This document shows positions 1-12,965 of a stretch of DNA of 64,000 nt, one piece after another. Within the stretch, counting starts at the first letter, position 1. Each line of letters opens with the position of its first letter. Source of the stretch: Bacillus sp. B15-48 (GTDB taxonomy: Bacteria; Bacillota; Bacilli; Bacillales; Cytobacillaceae); contig NZ_WOFU01000001.1 in the NCBI RefSeq assembly GCF_016879755.1, positions 124,001 to 188,000 of the forward strand. Direction: 5' to 3'. The notes under the pieces are model-generated. The model was not told where the DNA came from, did not search any database, and saw only the letters and a program-made list of their open reading frames with translations. The position numbers were made by a program, and so were the translations under genes.

Positions 1-100
1 AATGTTTGTTTCCTCTGTAAAGGTGAGTGAGGTAAACTCATTTATTAGCCTTTGTTTCGAATTAAAGAGGTGGATAGTTCATAGAATAGGTTATGTTTTT

Positions 101-448
101 TTGCTAGTACTTGGATTAACCGTGATCTAAAGGCTGTTTTTTTGCTAGTACTTGGATTATACCGGTTTTTGACCGTTTTTTATTGCTAGTACAGGGATTA
201 TATCGACCTTCTGACCTCGTTTTATTGCTAGTACTTGGATTAAACCCTCATTTTACAGCGTTTTATTACGAGTACTAGCAATATATCAAGGGAATTTGGT
301 GTTTTTAATACGAGTACTTGGATTAAAAAACCCGTTACTAGCATTATCGTTCAAAAAGCCTACGAATCTCTTCGGTCAAATCTTCATAAATGACCTATTC
401 CGAAAAAATCAAAAAAATTATCCGTGCTTTTACCCAGTACTGGGATTA
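101..448. repeat. Degenerate ~41-bp phased repeat array
   Basis: The core TTGCTAGTACTTGGATTA, or a variant, starts at 101, 142, 183 and 225. Variants follow at about 266 (TTACGAGTACTAGCAATA), 308 (TACGAGTACTTGGATTA) and 431 (TACCCAGTACTGGGATTA). The first six steps are 41-42 bp, and 308 to 431 is 123 bp, three times 41. Cores sit behind T-rich runs. The short open frame across 296-481 looks like a by-product of the repeats. No gene is seen from 1 to about 543. I do not recognise the family. Confidence 0.75.
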
Positions 449-543
449 AAATTTCCAATGCCAAAGCTTACAAACGGTTAAGCACCTTGACATTGAGGGG
501 CTGAACATCGTGAAGAATCGTAAAGATTACAGAACATCCTCAG

Positions 544-770
544 TTAGTCTTCGCTTTCACCAAAAGAACAAGTTGTGCAGAAACGACCTTTACATCGATA
601 TGGAACTTTTCGAACATCATGACAGCCTGCACATATAAAAAGCTTACACCCTTTTTTAATGTCCCCACAATCACCCTTGATCACAATGGAACGGATTTTG
701 GCACCGTGTTTTCTTTTAAAAGCTTCCCAATGTTTGTCGTAAAATGTTAGTCTCCATAAAACGAAAATAC
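544..770 (-). pseudogene. IS91-type transposase N-terminal relic
   Basis: The minus strand reads WRLTFYDKHWEAFKRKHGAK, then, after a short stretch, CHDVRKVPYRCKGRFCTTCS before a stop at 544-546. The cysteine pattern C-x2-C-x9-C-x4-C-x2-C with CKGRFC is typical of the N-terminal zinc-binding domain of IS91-family transposases. No usable start is seen. A stretch expected between the IVIK and CGD segments is missing, and the frame ends right after the zinc finger. The catalytic domain is absent, so this is a dead fragment. A hairpin at 769-792 lies at its 5' edge. Confidence 0.7.
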
Positions 771-840
771 CACAGCACGAATGACTGTGGTAGACCCAAA
801 ATTTTTCACAAATAAAACACCGGTATTTCTACCGGTGTTC
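769..840 (-). terminator. eno operon terminator with a second hairpin
   Basis: Stem ACACCGGTA / TACCGGTGT (817-825 and 830-838) is followed on the minus strand by a T-rich tract, 15 bases past the eno stop. A second hairpin, TACCACAG / CTGTGGTA (769-792), lies just beyond. It may be a backup terminator of the glycolytic operon. Confidence 0.8.
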
Positions 841-854
841 TAAATACATATCGA

Positions 855-2153
<1,299 letters not shown>

Positions 2154-2228
2154 TTAAATCTCTCCTTATTTGTTTAATTCAACTAATTTAGTATTTTTAT
2201 TATCGTTCATTTTTATTAAACCAAAAAA

Positions 2229-4536
<2,308 letters not shown>

Positions 4537-4577
4537 TCACATCATTTTTATCATGGATTTCATAAGTTGCTTTCGAG

Positions 4578-4688
4578 TATTTCGAAGCGCTCCGAATGGA
4601 TCGAAGCCTCGTTCCGAAATAGGCGAGTTTCGAACAGTTCGGAATGATGTTATGAATGTACAGAATGATTCGGAACGTCATTCTGAAC
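4578..4688 (-). other. Two long hairpins between pgk and tpiA
   Basis: In mRNA sense, GTTCAGAATGA pairs with TCATTCCGAAC (10 of 11 pairs, 4637-4688). A second arm set, TATTTCG / CGAAATA, spans 4578-4621. Neither has a T-run, so they do not look like terminators. They may be processing or mRNA-stability elements. Confidence 0.5.
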
Positions 4689-4701
4689 TTGCTTAATTAA
4701 C

Positions 4702-5886
4702 TTATTTATCGTTTAAAGCGACCACTCCAGGAAGGACCTTTCCTTCCATAAACTCTAGTGATGCTCCTCCGCCTGTTGATATATGGCTCATTTTATCAGC
4801 AAGATTGAACTTTTCAACGGCTGCGGCGGAATCACCCCCACCAATTACGGAGTATGTATCAGTGGAATCAGCCAATGCTTCGGCAACTGCTTTTGTTCCC
4901 TGCGCAAATGCTTCCATTTCAAATACACCCATTGGACCATTCCAAATGACGAGCTTAGACTTTTGAATCACATCGCGATACAGTTCCGCTGTTTTCGGAC
5001 CAATATCAAGTGCTTCCCAATCAGCTGGAATCGCCTCAATCGCGACTTCTTTTGTATTCGCCTGTTCAGAAAAATCATCGGCAACAATCGCATCCACTGG
5101 AATATAAAAATTAACGCCTTTTTCCTTCGCTTTTTCTATAAAGGAATTGGCTAAATCAACCTTATCTTCTTCTAATAATGAATTTCCAACTTCATGTCCT
5201 TGAGCTTTAACAAACGTATAGGCTAGACCGCCGCCGATAATTAGGTTATCTACTTTTTCTAGTAGATTTTCAATAACACCAATCTTATCTTTTACTTTCG
5301 CTCCACCAATGATGGCAGTGAATGGACGCTCAGGGTTTGAAAGAGCCTTTCCAAGTACGTCAAGTTCCTTCTCCATCAAAAATCCTGAGACAGCTGGAAG
5401 ATGGTGAGCAATCCCTTCTGTCGATGCATGCGCGCGGTGTGCCGCACCAAAGGCATCGTTCACATAAACATCAGCTAATTCAGCGAAAGCTTTCGCCAGT
5501 TCTGCATCGTTCTTTTCTTCACCAGGATAGAAGCGAACATTTTCAAGCAATAAAATATCGCCTTCGTTCATCGAGCTAATTTCAGCTTGAACAGCTTCAC
5601 CATATGCTTCGTCGGTTTTTTTAACCTCTTTCCCGAGTAGTTCAGACAAACGTTTTGCTACCGGTGTAAGGCGCATTTCCTCGACGACTTGCCCTTTTGG
5701 TCGACCGAGATGGCTTGCAAGAATAACCTTTGCCCCTTGTTCACTTAAATATTGGATGGTTGGTAAGGCCGCACGAATTCTCGTTTCATCCGTTACTTGA
5801 CCATCTTTCATAGGAACATTGAAATCAACACGGCAAAAAACTCGCTTCCCTCTTACATCAATATCCTTAATAGATTTTTTGTTCAA
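4702..5886 (-). CDS. pgk: Phosphoglycerate kinase
   Basis: It transfers the acyl phosphate of 1,3-bisphosphoglycerate to ADP, the first ATP-forming step of lower glycolysis. The 394-residue two-domain product has the N-terminal signature [13 protein letters not shown], the substrate-binding HLGRPKG and the nucleotide-domain [12 protein letters not shown]. Length is normal. It begins at ATG behind GGAGG, 158 bases after gapA. A strong hairpin in that gap probably terminates part of the cggR-gapA transcripts, as in B. subtilis, where gapA is made in excess over the downstream genes. Confidence 0.98.
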   Translation of the reverse strand: MNKKSIKDIDVRGKRVFCRVDFNVPMKDGQVTDETRIRAALPTIQYLSEQGAKVILASHLGRPKGQVVEEMRLTPVAKRLSELLGKEVKKTDEAYGEAVQAEISSMNEGDILLLENVRFYPGEEKNDAELAKAFAELADVYVNDAFGAAHRAHASTEGIAHHLPAVSGFLMEKELDVLGKALSNPERPFTAIIGGAKVKDKIGVIENLLEKVDNLIIGGGLAYTFVKAQGHEVGNSLLEEDKVDLANSFIEKAKEKGVNFYIPVDAIVADDFSEQANTKEVAIEAIPADWEALDIGPKTAELYRDVIQKSKLVIWNGPMGVFEMEAFAQGTKAVAEALADSTDTYSVIGGGDSAAAVEKFNLADKMSHISTGGGASLEFMEGKVLPGVVALNDK

Positions 5887-5921
5887 GGCAGAAACCTCCT
5901 AAAAGTTTTAAAAGCTGGACA

Positions 5922-5960
5922 TAAACAAAGGGAGAGGGGACTGGTCCCCACTCCCCTTTT
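5922..5960 (-). terminator. gapA-pgk intercistronic terminator
   Basis: An almost perfect 15-bp stem, AAAGGGGAGTGGGGAC / GTCCCCTCTCCCTTT, is followed on the minus strand by TGTTTATG. It sits between gapA and pgk, where B. subtilis has a partial terminator that separates the abundant cggR-gapA mRNA from the full operon mRNA. Confidence 0.75.
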
Positions 5961-6044
5961 CATCCCACTAAATTATAGTAGTTTATGGAACACTTATCCA
6001 GACACGTAACTAAAATTTACTAGAAATTTTTAAATTTTCAACGA

Positions 6045-7070
<1,026 letters not shown>

Positions 7071-7143
7071 TCATAAAGCATGTGGTTTTTATATATAAAG
7101 GGCAGTTCTTAACGGATGCTTATTTTCACCCGAAAATGACTAT

Positions 7144-8166
7144 TTACCCTTTCACCAAATTCCTTGCAGCACCCTCATCCGTAATTAATATCGTGGATGC
7201 TGGAGCCTGTTTCATATATGCTCTAATTGCCTTCGCTTTCGACGCTCCACCAGCTACCGCAATGACATCATCGACATTTTGCAAATCAGCAAGTTGTAAG
7301 CCAATCGTTTGTACTTTATGAACGATTTCGCCATCTTCATTAAAATAATAGCCAAAGGCTTCTCCTACAGCATTTCCTCGCATAATTCGTTCTATGTCCT
7401 CTTTCGACGTGTTTCGCCGTTTCGCCATCTTAAGCGCGTCCCCAATTCCATGCAAGACGATATTCGCTGATTTAATCAAACATAACATTTCATGAATCAA
7501 GGGTTCTTTTATAAACGAATCGTAAATTCCGATACTCACTTGATCTGGGACGTAGAATACTTTATGTTGTGAGTTCGTTTTCCTGGCCATAATCGCACTA
7601 ATCGTATTTGCCTGATTATTTACGTCTTGACCAATTCCTCCTCTTGCAGGAACAAACAATGGCCTTTTTACACCAAGTTCTGGTGAGAGCAATTCAGCAA
7701 CCGCTGCGATTGTCGAACCTCCGGTTACAGCGATTATATTGTCTTCCTTTAAGCGCTTTTTCATACAGGTTGCGCATGCTTTTCCCAGCTCATGTTTCAC
7801 TAAAGGGGATTGATCGCTGTCTCCATGGACAATAATTACTTTGGAAATGCCCATTTGCTTTTTCAACTGTTCCTCTAAAGTATTAATCCCTGTAACTTCG
7901 CTCATGACATTTTCAAGGCTTTCCAGAATATCATTTCCTTCTTTTGTCAGACTCATTCCTATTGAAGCCATCTGTATTAAATTCTGGTCTTTCAAAAATT
8001 CAACCTCACTGCGCAAAACCCGTTCCGTTAAGCCAAGACTGATGGAAAGATTTCTGCGTCCTACCGGCTGCATTGATTTTATGTATTTTAAAATAAGATA
8101 ACGTTTTTGCATAATTTCAATGAGGTCTGGTAATAATTTCTTTTGAATTTCAATTAAAGTGGCCAT
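7144..8166 (-). CDS. cggR: Central glycolytic genes regulator CggR
   Basis: CggR is a SorC/DeoR-family repressor of the gapA operon; fructose-1,6-bisphosphate relieves repression in B. subtilis. The 340-residue product has an N-terminal winged-helix region (roughly residues 25-75, RRNLSISLGLTERVLRSEVEFL) and a C-terminal sugar-binding domain of the SorC type. The latter includes the phosphate-binding loop AVTGGSTIAAVAE and the VAVAGGASKAKAIRA stretch. It is the first gene of the operon, and a matching double operator lies 23 bases upstream, which implies autoregulation. Confidence 0.96.
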   Translation of the reverse strand: MATLIEIQKKLLPDLIEIMQKRYLILKYIKSMQPVGRRNLSISLGLTERVLRSEVEFLKDQNLIQMASIGMSLTKEGNDILESLENVMSEVTGINTLEEQLKKQMGISKVIIVHGDSDQSPLVKHELGKACATCMKKRLKEDNIIAVTGGSTIAAVAELLSPELGVKRPLFVPARGGIGQDVNNQANTISAIMARKTNSQHKVFYVPDQVSIGIYDSFIKEPLIHEMLCLIKSANIVLHGIGDALKMAKRRNTSKEDIERIMRGNAVGEAFGYYFNEDGEIVHKVQTIGLQLADLQNVDDVIAVAGGASKAKAIRAYMKQAPASTILITDEGAARNLVKG

Positions 8167-8189
8167 GATGAAATTCTCCTTTAAACGTT

Positions 8190-8231
8190 GTGGTCATATT
8201 ATGTCCCGGAGTGGCATATTATGTCCCACTT
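8190..8231 (-). promoter_or_regulatory. CggR operator (tandem half sites)
   Basis: On the minus strand two copies of GGGACATAATATG stand in direct repeat, 21 bases apart. Each fits the CggR half-site pattern GGGAC-N6-TGNC (TGCC and TGAC here). They lie between the upstream terminator and cggR. I could not fix a convincing -35/-10 pair. Confidence 0.85.
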
Positions 8232-8236
8232 GCCGC

Positions 8237-8283
8237 AAAAAAAATCACCCCTGATTTCACTTTCATTCTATCAGGAGTGATTC
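8237..8283 (-). terminator. Terminator of the glutaredoxin-like gene
   Basis: On the minus strand, stem AATCACTCCTGAT / ATCAGGGGTGATT is followed by eight T. It isolates the sigL/glutaredoxin unit from the cggR promoter region. Confidence 0.85.
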
Positions 8284-8289
8284 ATTAGT

Positions 8290-8550
8290 TCAACTACTAA
8301 ACGGTATCTTTTTTTCTGAAAACGCTTTACATACAAAGTTTTTATTAATAATTCCCGATTGTATTTCTTCCCCTTCCAATTCAATGACAGGAATGGAAAT
8401 TCCGTACAATTCAATCAAACGTTCATCTTTATCTATATCTACTTCAACAATTGAAAAATCAAATGTTTGTTGGATTTCTTTAAGGATTCTTTTCGCATCT
8501 TCGCATAAATGACATCGTTGTCTCATGTATAATTTCGCGATATGGTTCAT
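8290..8550 (-). CDS. Glutaredoxin-like thioredoxin-fold protein
   Basis: This 86-residue protein opens with the beta-alpha-beta start of the thioredoxin fold and the redox motif CHLC (MRQRCHLCEDAKRIL). It has the cis-proline equivalent SIPVIE and a conserved GEEI near the C-terminus. This is the DUF836/glutaredoxin-like family, probably a small thiol-disulfide protein of unknown partner. It lies 23 bases after sigL on the same strand, so it is likely co-transcribed with it, and is followed by a strong terminator. The substrate cannot be told from sequence. Confidence 0.85.
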   Translation of the reverse strand: MNHIAKLYMRQRCHLCEDAKRILKEIQQTFDFSIVEVDIDKDERLIELYGISIPVIELEGEEIQSGIINKNFVCKAFSEKKIPFSS

Positions 8551-8573
8551 TTTTCAGCTCATCCTATTCTCTT

Positions 8574-9920
8574 TTATTCAAATCGTTTACGTTTAGACGA
8601 AGGCGGGATTTTAAGCTGATCACGGTATTTTGCCACTGTCCGTCTAGAAATCACAATCCCAGATCTCTCTGTTAGTAACCGGACAATTTCTTGATCTGAT
8701 AAAGGTTTTTGTTTATTTTCATTTTTTACAAGCAACTCAATAGCCGCCTTTGCATGGTTAGAGGATGTTTGATCATGTTCCGTTGTTTGAATCGAACTTG
8801 AAAATAATGATTTCATCTCAAACGTACCACTTGGTGTTTGAATATATTTTTCTCGAACCGCTCGGCTTACAGTTGACTCATGGATATCTAATTCCTCAGA
8901 GATTTCTCTCATTGTCATTGGTTTTAAAAAGGATGGTCCCTGCTTAAAAAACTCCTCCTGTTTTTCGACCATCTTAAGAGCTACTCTCATCAACGTTTCC
9001 CGGCGCTGTTCCAAGCTTTTCGTAATCCAGTTGAAATCGTTCTGCTTTTCTTGAAGAAAGCGACTAACTTCAGAATCTTTATATTTCGCTAACTGTTGGT
9101 AATAACGTTCATTGAAGGTTACTTTTGGTACCGTGTCATCGAATAACCCGACTGTTAACGACTCTCCCTCTAGTTTTACAACGACATCTGGAGTGACATA
9201 TGCTGTTTTGTCATTTTGAAATGAAGCACCAGGCCTAGGGTTAAGTGTCTGAACATAATCAAAGGCTTTCTGAATCTCCTTTAAGTCCATTTTTATCAAC
9301 TTGGCTAGTTCCTTCCATTTCCGTTCTGCAAAGAAAAGAAAATGATCTTCTAAAATGGTTGTTAGCAATTGTACACTTTCATGGTCGTATCGCTCCCGTT
9401 CTAATTGAAGCAATAAACATTCATTAAGAGATCGCGCTCCTACCCCAGCAGGGTCTAGTTCTTGGATGATTTTCAAGCAATCTTCAGCTTTATCTGCTGT
9501 GATTTCAAGCTTAGTACACGCCTCATCTATAGTTGTACCTAGGTAACCGTTTTCATCAATGTTTTGTATATAGAATTGAATGATCTTCCGCTCTTGTGCA
9601 GTTAACGGATAGACATTTAATTGAAATTGCAAATGATCTTGAAGTGTTGTTGAGATTTCGCCTATCTGTTCAATCCAATTTTTGGGGTCTCTTTCCCCTG
9701 ATTTCGTTGTACTTGAATTTTTCTTCCTGCGCTTGGAACTATCAATTGAATCAACATTTTTATGTTCCACCTGTAAAAGGGGATTTTCAATCGCCTTTTC
9801 TTCTAAAAATGAAGTAAGCTCCTGGGCGGAATACTGTAATAAAGCGATGGCCTGGGTTAATTCTTGGGTCATTGCCAGCTTCATTGTTTGCTTTTGAAAT
9901 AATCCAGCTTTTAAATCCAT
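8574..9920 (-). CDS. sigL: RNA polymerase sigma-54 factor
   Basis: Sigma-54 (RpoN/SigL) directs polymerase to -24/-12 promoters and needs AAA+ activators. The glutamine-rich activator-interacting region I is at the N-terminus (QKQTMKLAMTQELTQAIALLQ). The core-binding region and the helix-turn-helix (LDIHESTVSRAVREKY) follow, and the RpoN box SRRTVAKYRDQL is near the C-terminus. The frame is open to 10013, but the ATG at 9920 is six bases after AGGAG and gives MDLKAGLF, the family start, at 448 residues. No sigma-54 activator is in the window. Confidence 0.95.
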   Translation of the reverse strand: MDLKAGLFQKQTMKLAMTQELTQAIALLQYSAQELTSFLEEKAIENPLLQVEHKNVDSIDSSKRRKKNSSTTKSGERDPKNWIEQIGEISTTLQDHLQFQLNVYPLTAQERKIIQFYIQNIDENGYLGTTIDEACTKLEITADKAEDCLKIIQELDPAGVGARSLNECLLLQLERERYDHESVQLLTTILEDHFLFFAERKWKELAKLIKMDLKEIQKAFDYVQTLNPRPGASFQNDKTAYVTPDVVVKLEGESLTVGLFDDTVPKVTFNERYYQQLAKYKDSEVSRFLQEKQNDFNWITKSLEQRRETLMRVALKMVEKQEEFFKQGPSFLKPMTMREISEELDIHESTVSRAVREKYIQTPSGTFEMKSLFSSSIQTTEHDQTSSNHAKAAIELLVKNENKQKPLSDQEIVRLLTERSGIVISRRTVAKYRDQLKIPPSSKRKRFE

Positions 9921-9991
9921 CCCCATCTCCTCCCTGATAATCATTTTACACGAAATTCCCATAAATCGAAACGAGGATTTGTGGAGAAAAA

Positions 9992-10029
9992 AAGAAAACT
10001 CCCCTTTTAACAATTAAAAAGGGAGTTTG
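9992..10029 (-). terminator. Terminator after the cysteine-containing hypothetical gene
   Basis: On the minus strand, AAACTCCCTTTTT / AAAAGGGGAGTTT is followed by TTCTTTTTTT, 20 bases past the stop at 10049. Confidence 0.85.
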
Positions 10030-10048
10030 GATAAACCTATTTTTTCAT

Positions 10049-10546
10049 TTAGTTCATACCACCGCCAACCATATCTTCACAGTCACCAATAAATGTTGCT
10101 GGAGAAACATCGGCGATAAAGGTTGTTGTAATAATCGTACCATCTTCACCAGTCGCTGTAATCGTTACACTTGCTGTATCATTTAAAATCGTATACGAAA
10201 AGTCGACCGTATATTGCTGCATTGGAATGGCATTACCAGTTCCTAACGCTGTACCGTCAAACATAAATGCTTGCGTGTCTTCAACACAAGCAATTGTGCC
10301 ACGTCTGCCCTGAACTAGGTTGATTGTATTCCCATTGCTTACAAAATTCATTTCAAAGTTATCAACTGCTGGGTTACACATCGCTGCACCAGTAAAACAC
10401 TGAATTGCCGTAAAGTTGATGTTCCCGACAAAACCATTCGGTGGTTCTTCCTGAGCTGGGGTAACACCTGGAGTTACCGTAACAGTAACACCTGTTTCAT
10501 TTGTTACAACTAAACGATATTTACAAGGACATTCTTGCACTCCCAT
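10049..10546 (-). CDS. Unrecognised beta-rich protein with six cysteines
   Basis: I do not recognise this family. The ATG at 10546, seven bases after GAGAGG, gives 165 residues; an upstream in-frame start would add eight. Six cysteines are spread as ECPCK near the N-terminus, IQCFTGAAMC, IACVED and GDCEDM. The rest is rich in Thr, Val and Asn, with alternating hydrophobic strands (TGVTVTVTPGV, ASVTITATGEDGTIITTTFIA). There is no signal peptide or membrane segment. The composition would suit an extracellular or spore-surface beta protein, but that is only inference. It is a single-gene unit with its own terminator, between sigL and a tRNA. Confidence 0.75.
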   Translation of the reverse strand: MGVQECPCKYRLVVTNETGVTVTVTPGVTPAQEEPPNGFVGNINFTAIQCFTGAAMCNPAVDNFEMNFVSNGNTINLVQGRRGTIACVEDTQAFMFDGTALGTGNAIPMQQYTVDFSYTILNDTASVTITATGEDGTIITTTFIADVSPATFIGDCEDMVGGGMN

Positions 10547-10644
10547 TCGTTTCACCTCTCTTTCTTTCAAGCTAGGATATACTATGTGAGGTCCTGTAAA
10601 GTCGCATGGACAAATTGTCTAGGGAAAAGGAACATTTTCAATAT

Positions 10645-10686
10645 AAAAAATGCCTCTTTAGCAATTAATTGCTAAACAGGCATTTT
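10645..10686 (-). terminator. tRNA-Arg terminator
   Basis: On the minus strand, AAATGCCT / AGGCATTT encloses a second inner stem (TTTAGCAATT / AATTGCTAAA) and is followed by TTTTAT. It lies just past the 3' end of the tRNA. Confidence 0.85.
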
Positions 10687-10695
10687 GGTAGATGA

Positions 10696-10767
10696 CGCCC
10701 TCGGAGGGAATCGAACCCCCATTTTAAGAACCGGAATCTTACGTGCTATCCGTTGCACCACGAGGGC
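10696..10767 (-). tRNA. tRNA-Arg (anticodon CCG)
   Basis: The minus strand folds as a full cloverleaf. The acceptor stem is GCCCTCG / CGAGGGC, the D stem GTGC / GCAC and the anticodon stem TAAGA / TCTTA around loop TTCCGGT. The T loop is TTCGATT. The anticodon CCG reads CGG arginine codons. CCA is not encoded. A single tRNA-Arg also neighbours clpP in B. subtilis. Confidence 0.95.
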
Positions 10768-10831
10768 AATTATTAATTAGTGGTACGGGTATTTATTATA
10801 GAGCAAAAATCGAAGCAATGCAAGACTTTTT

Positions 10832-10857
10832 GTTTTAAAAACAGATTCAGCGGGCAT
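10832..10857 (+). promoter_or_regulatory. Possible sigma-B promoter of clpP
   Basis: GTTTTA and GGGCAT are separated by 14 bases, close to the sigma-B pattern GTTT-N13-15-GGGTAT. It lies 170 bases upstream of clpP, a gene with dual CtsR/sigma-B control in B. subtilis. Confidence 0.45.
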
Positions 10858-10923
10858 GATGGATGTAGGCAGGAATTATTTGCAAACATGTCGAATATTT
10901 ACCTTATGAATATGAGTGAATTG

Positions 10924-10953
10924 TTTGACCTTTATTGACCATGAGTGTATCAT
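10924..10953 (+). promoter_or_regulatory. CtsR operator over a sigma-A promoter for clpP
   Basis: TTTGACC-TTT-ATTGACC (10924-10940) is, on the other strand, GGTCAAT-AAA-GGTCAAA, a near-perfect CtsR heptad repeat. Its first TTGACC (10925-10930) doubles as a -35 box, 17 bases from TATCAT (10948-10953). Repressor binding would therefore cover the promoter. Confidence 0.85.
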
Positions 10954-11023
10954 GAAATTACATAATTATGTTCAAGTGTTTACTTGGTCATAAGTAAAAC
11001 CTTTTGTTAAAGGAGGAAAAAGA

Positions 11024-11623
11024 ATGAACTTAATTCCTACAGTAATCGAACAAACAAACCGCGGGGAACGTGCTTACGATATTTACTCCCGCCTTTTAAA
11101 AGACCGCATCATCATGTTAGGAAGCGGTATTGATGATAATGTTGCAAACTCAATCGTTGCACAGCTATTATTTTTGGAAGCGGAAAACCCAGAAAAGGAT
11201 ATATCCATCTATATCAACAGCCCTGGCGGAAGCATTACCGCTGGAATGGCGATTTATGACACGATGCAATTTATTAAACCTCAAGTCCAAACGATTTGTA
11301 TTGGGATGGCTGCATCGATGGGAGCATTCTTGCTCGCAGCAGGTACGAAAGGGAAGCGTTATGCCCTCCCAAATGCAGAAGTAATGATTCACCAACCACT
11401 TGGTGGAGCACAAGGTCAAGCGACTGAAATCGAAATTGCTGCGAAACGGATTTTATTCTTACGCGATAAATTAAACGGAATTCTAGCGGAACGAACTGGT
11501 CAACCACTTGAAACCATTGCGCGTGATACAGAGCGTGATAACTTCATGACAGCTGAACGTGCGAAAGAGTACGGACTTGTTGATCACATCGTAAATCGGA
11601 ATCCAAACGAAGGCAAAAAATAA
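11024..11623 (+). CDS. clpP: ATP-dependent Clp protease proteolytic subunit
   Basis: ClpP is the tetradecameric serine peptidase that degrades proteins unfolded by ClpC, ClpE or ClpX. The 199-residue product carries the full triad: Ser98 in GMAASMGA, His123 in MIHQPLGG and Asp172 in ERDNF. The start is ATG behind AAAGGAGG. It is transcribed alone from a promoter embedded in a CtsR operator and ends in a strong terminator shared with the convergent crh operon. Regulation by protein stress through CtsR is expected. Confidence 0.98.
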   Translation: MNLIPTVIEQTNRGERAYDIYSRLLKDRIIMLGSGIDDNVANSIVAQLLFLEAENPEKDISIYINSPGGSITAGMAIYDTMQFIKPQVQTICIGMAASMGAFLLAAGTKGKRYALPNAEVMIHQPLGGAQGQATEIEIAAKRILFLRDKLNGILAERTGQPLETIARDTERDNFMTAERAKEYGLVDHIVNRNPNEGKK

Positions 11624-11633
11624 TAGTAAAATG

Positions 11634-11667
11634 AAAACTCGCCTCATTCTCGGGGCGAGTTTTTGTT
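11634..11667. terminator. Bidirectional terminator between clpP and crh
   Basis: AAAACTCGCC and GGCGAGTTTT flank a 10-base loop, with T-rich runs on both strands. It serves clpP on plus and the crh operon on minus. Confidence 0.9.
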
Positions 11668-11678
11668 TGCTTATATTC

Positions 11679-11936
11679 CTATCCTTCTTGCTCAATATAT
11701 TCGCTTAACACATTTAAAGCCTCATCTTCATCTTTTCCATCTACAATTAACTTAATTGTTGCACCTACACCAACAGCTAAACTCATTAAGCCCATAATAC
11801 TTTTCGCATTTACCTTTCTACCGTCCTTTTCAAGAAATACATCAGCAGAAAATCGATTCGCTTCCTGCACAAACATTGCTGCTGGACGTGCCTGCAAACC
11901 AGTTTTTAATTTTACTACTACTTGTTTTTCAACCAT
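11679..11936 (-). CDS. crh: HPr-like catabolite repression protein Crh
   Basis: Crh resembles HPr but cannot work in the PTS. The catalytic histidine is replaced by Gln15 (KTGLQARPAA), while the regulatory Ser46 (KSIMGLMSL) is kept. HprK phosphorylates Ser46, and Crh-P then acts with CcpA. The ATG at 11936 follows GAGGAGAGGG and gives 85 residues, the size of B. subtilis Crh; an upstream in-frame start is ignored. It is the last gene of the yvcI-rapZ-yvcK-whiA-crh run. HprK is encoded 20 kb away in this window. Confidence 0.96.
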   Translation of the reverse strand: MVEKQVVVKLKTGLQARPAAMFVQEANRFSADVFLEKDGRKVNAKSIMGLMSLAVGVGATIKLIVDGKDEDEALNVLSEYIEQEG

Positions 11937-11960
11937 TAAAATCCCTCTCCTCATTCACAT

Positions 11961-12911
11961 TTATTTTTTCATCGTTAAATCGCCGGCACGTAGTTTGTCT
12001 GCGATTTCGTTAATTTTTCTAAGCCGGTGGTTAATTCCTGATTTACTTATTGTCCCGCCTGAGACCATCTCACCTAATTCTTTCAATGTAACGTCTTGAT
12101 AAGCGACCCTTAATTCAGCAATTTCCCGGAGCTTAGTAGGAAGTACATGAAGACCAACCGTATTTTCGATAAAGCGGATATTTTCTACCTGCCTTAACGC
12201 AGCGCCAATGGTTTTATTAAGATTTGCTGTTTCACAATTAACTAAGCGATTGACTGAATTTCGCATGTCACGAACAATACGAATATCTTCGAATCTCAGC
12301 AAAGCGTTGTGAGCACCAATCACATTTAAAAACTCGGTGATTTTCTCTGCTTCCTTTAAGTAAGTAATATACCCTTTTTTCCGCTCAAGCGTCTTGCTGT
12401 TTAAGCCAAACAAATTCATTAATTCACAAAGTGAATTGTTGTGCTCCTGATATAAAGAGGCAATTTCAAGATGATATGCAGATGTCTCCGGATTATTTAC
12501 TGAGCCACCCGCAAGAAAAGCACCTCTTAAATAGGAACGCTTACAACATTTCTTTTTAATTAAGTCGGCAGAAATTGTATGAATAATGCTAAAATCCTCT
12601 TGGATGATTTTTAAATCTTCAAGGATTTTTCGCGCTGATTCTTTTAAGCGTACAATATATACATTATTTTTCTTAAGTCTCATTTTTTTGCGGACGAGAA
12701 GCTCAACTTGAGTTTGAAAATTCATCTTAATTAATGTATAAATCCGACGTGCAATCGCTGCATTTTCTGTTTGAATATCGACAACAAGCTCGCGGTTTGA
12801 AAAAGAAAGGGAGCCATTCATCCGGATAAGAGCGGATAGCTCAGATTTGCTGCAGCATTCTTTTACTTCTAAATTTGTCAATTCCTTCTTAGTTACCGAA
12901 GCAAAAGACAT
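11961..12911 (-). CDS. whiA: WhiA family DNA-binding protein
   Basis: WhiA combines a degenerate LAGLIDADG homing-endonuclease-like N-terminal domain with a C-terminal helix-turn-helix. In Bacillus it influences cell division and chromosome segregation. The product shows the N-terminal [14 protein letters not shown] segment, [21 protein letters not shown] and a C-terminal HTH ([25 protein letters not shown]). The ATG at 12911, eight bases after AGGAGG, gives [12 protein letters not shown] and 316 residues. It lies between yvcK and crh, as in other Bacillaceae. Confidence 0.94.
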   Translation of the reverse strand: MSFASVTKKELTNLEVKECCSKSELSALIRMNGSLSFSNRELVVDIQTENAAIARRIYTLIKMNFQTQVELLVRKKMRLKKNNVYIVRLKESARKILEDLKIIQEDFSIIHTISADLIKKKCCKRSYLRGAFLAGGSVNNPETSAYHLEIASLYQEHNNSLCELMNLFGLNSKTLERKKGYITYLKEAEKITEFLNVIGAHNALLRFEDIRIVRDMRNSVNRLVNCETANLNKTIGAALRQVENIRFIENTVGLHVLPTKLREIAELRVAYQDVTLKELGEMVSGGTISKSGINHRLRKINEIADKLRAGDLTMKK

Positions 12912-12965
12912 CCCCCTCACCTCCTACATATAAGCGGCCAGACTTCACGAGCACTCGTTCATATA

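Noticed and set aside
101-448. CRISPR array
   Set aside because: Cores are degenerate, intervals are AT-rich and similar in character, and cores appear in both orientations; no cas genes.
296-481. 61-residue plus-strand frame
   Set aside because: It lies inside the 41-bp repeat array, contains repeat-encoded VLGLK twice and has no ribosome site.
8317-8330. CcpA cre-like TGAAAACGCTTTAC upstream of cggR
   Set aside because: It lies inside the glutaredoxin-like coding region, deviates at the 3' half and is 90 bases from the CggR operator.
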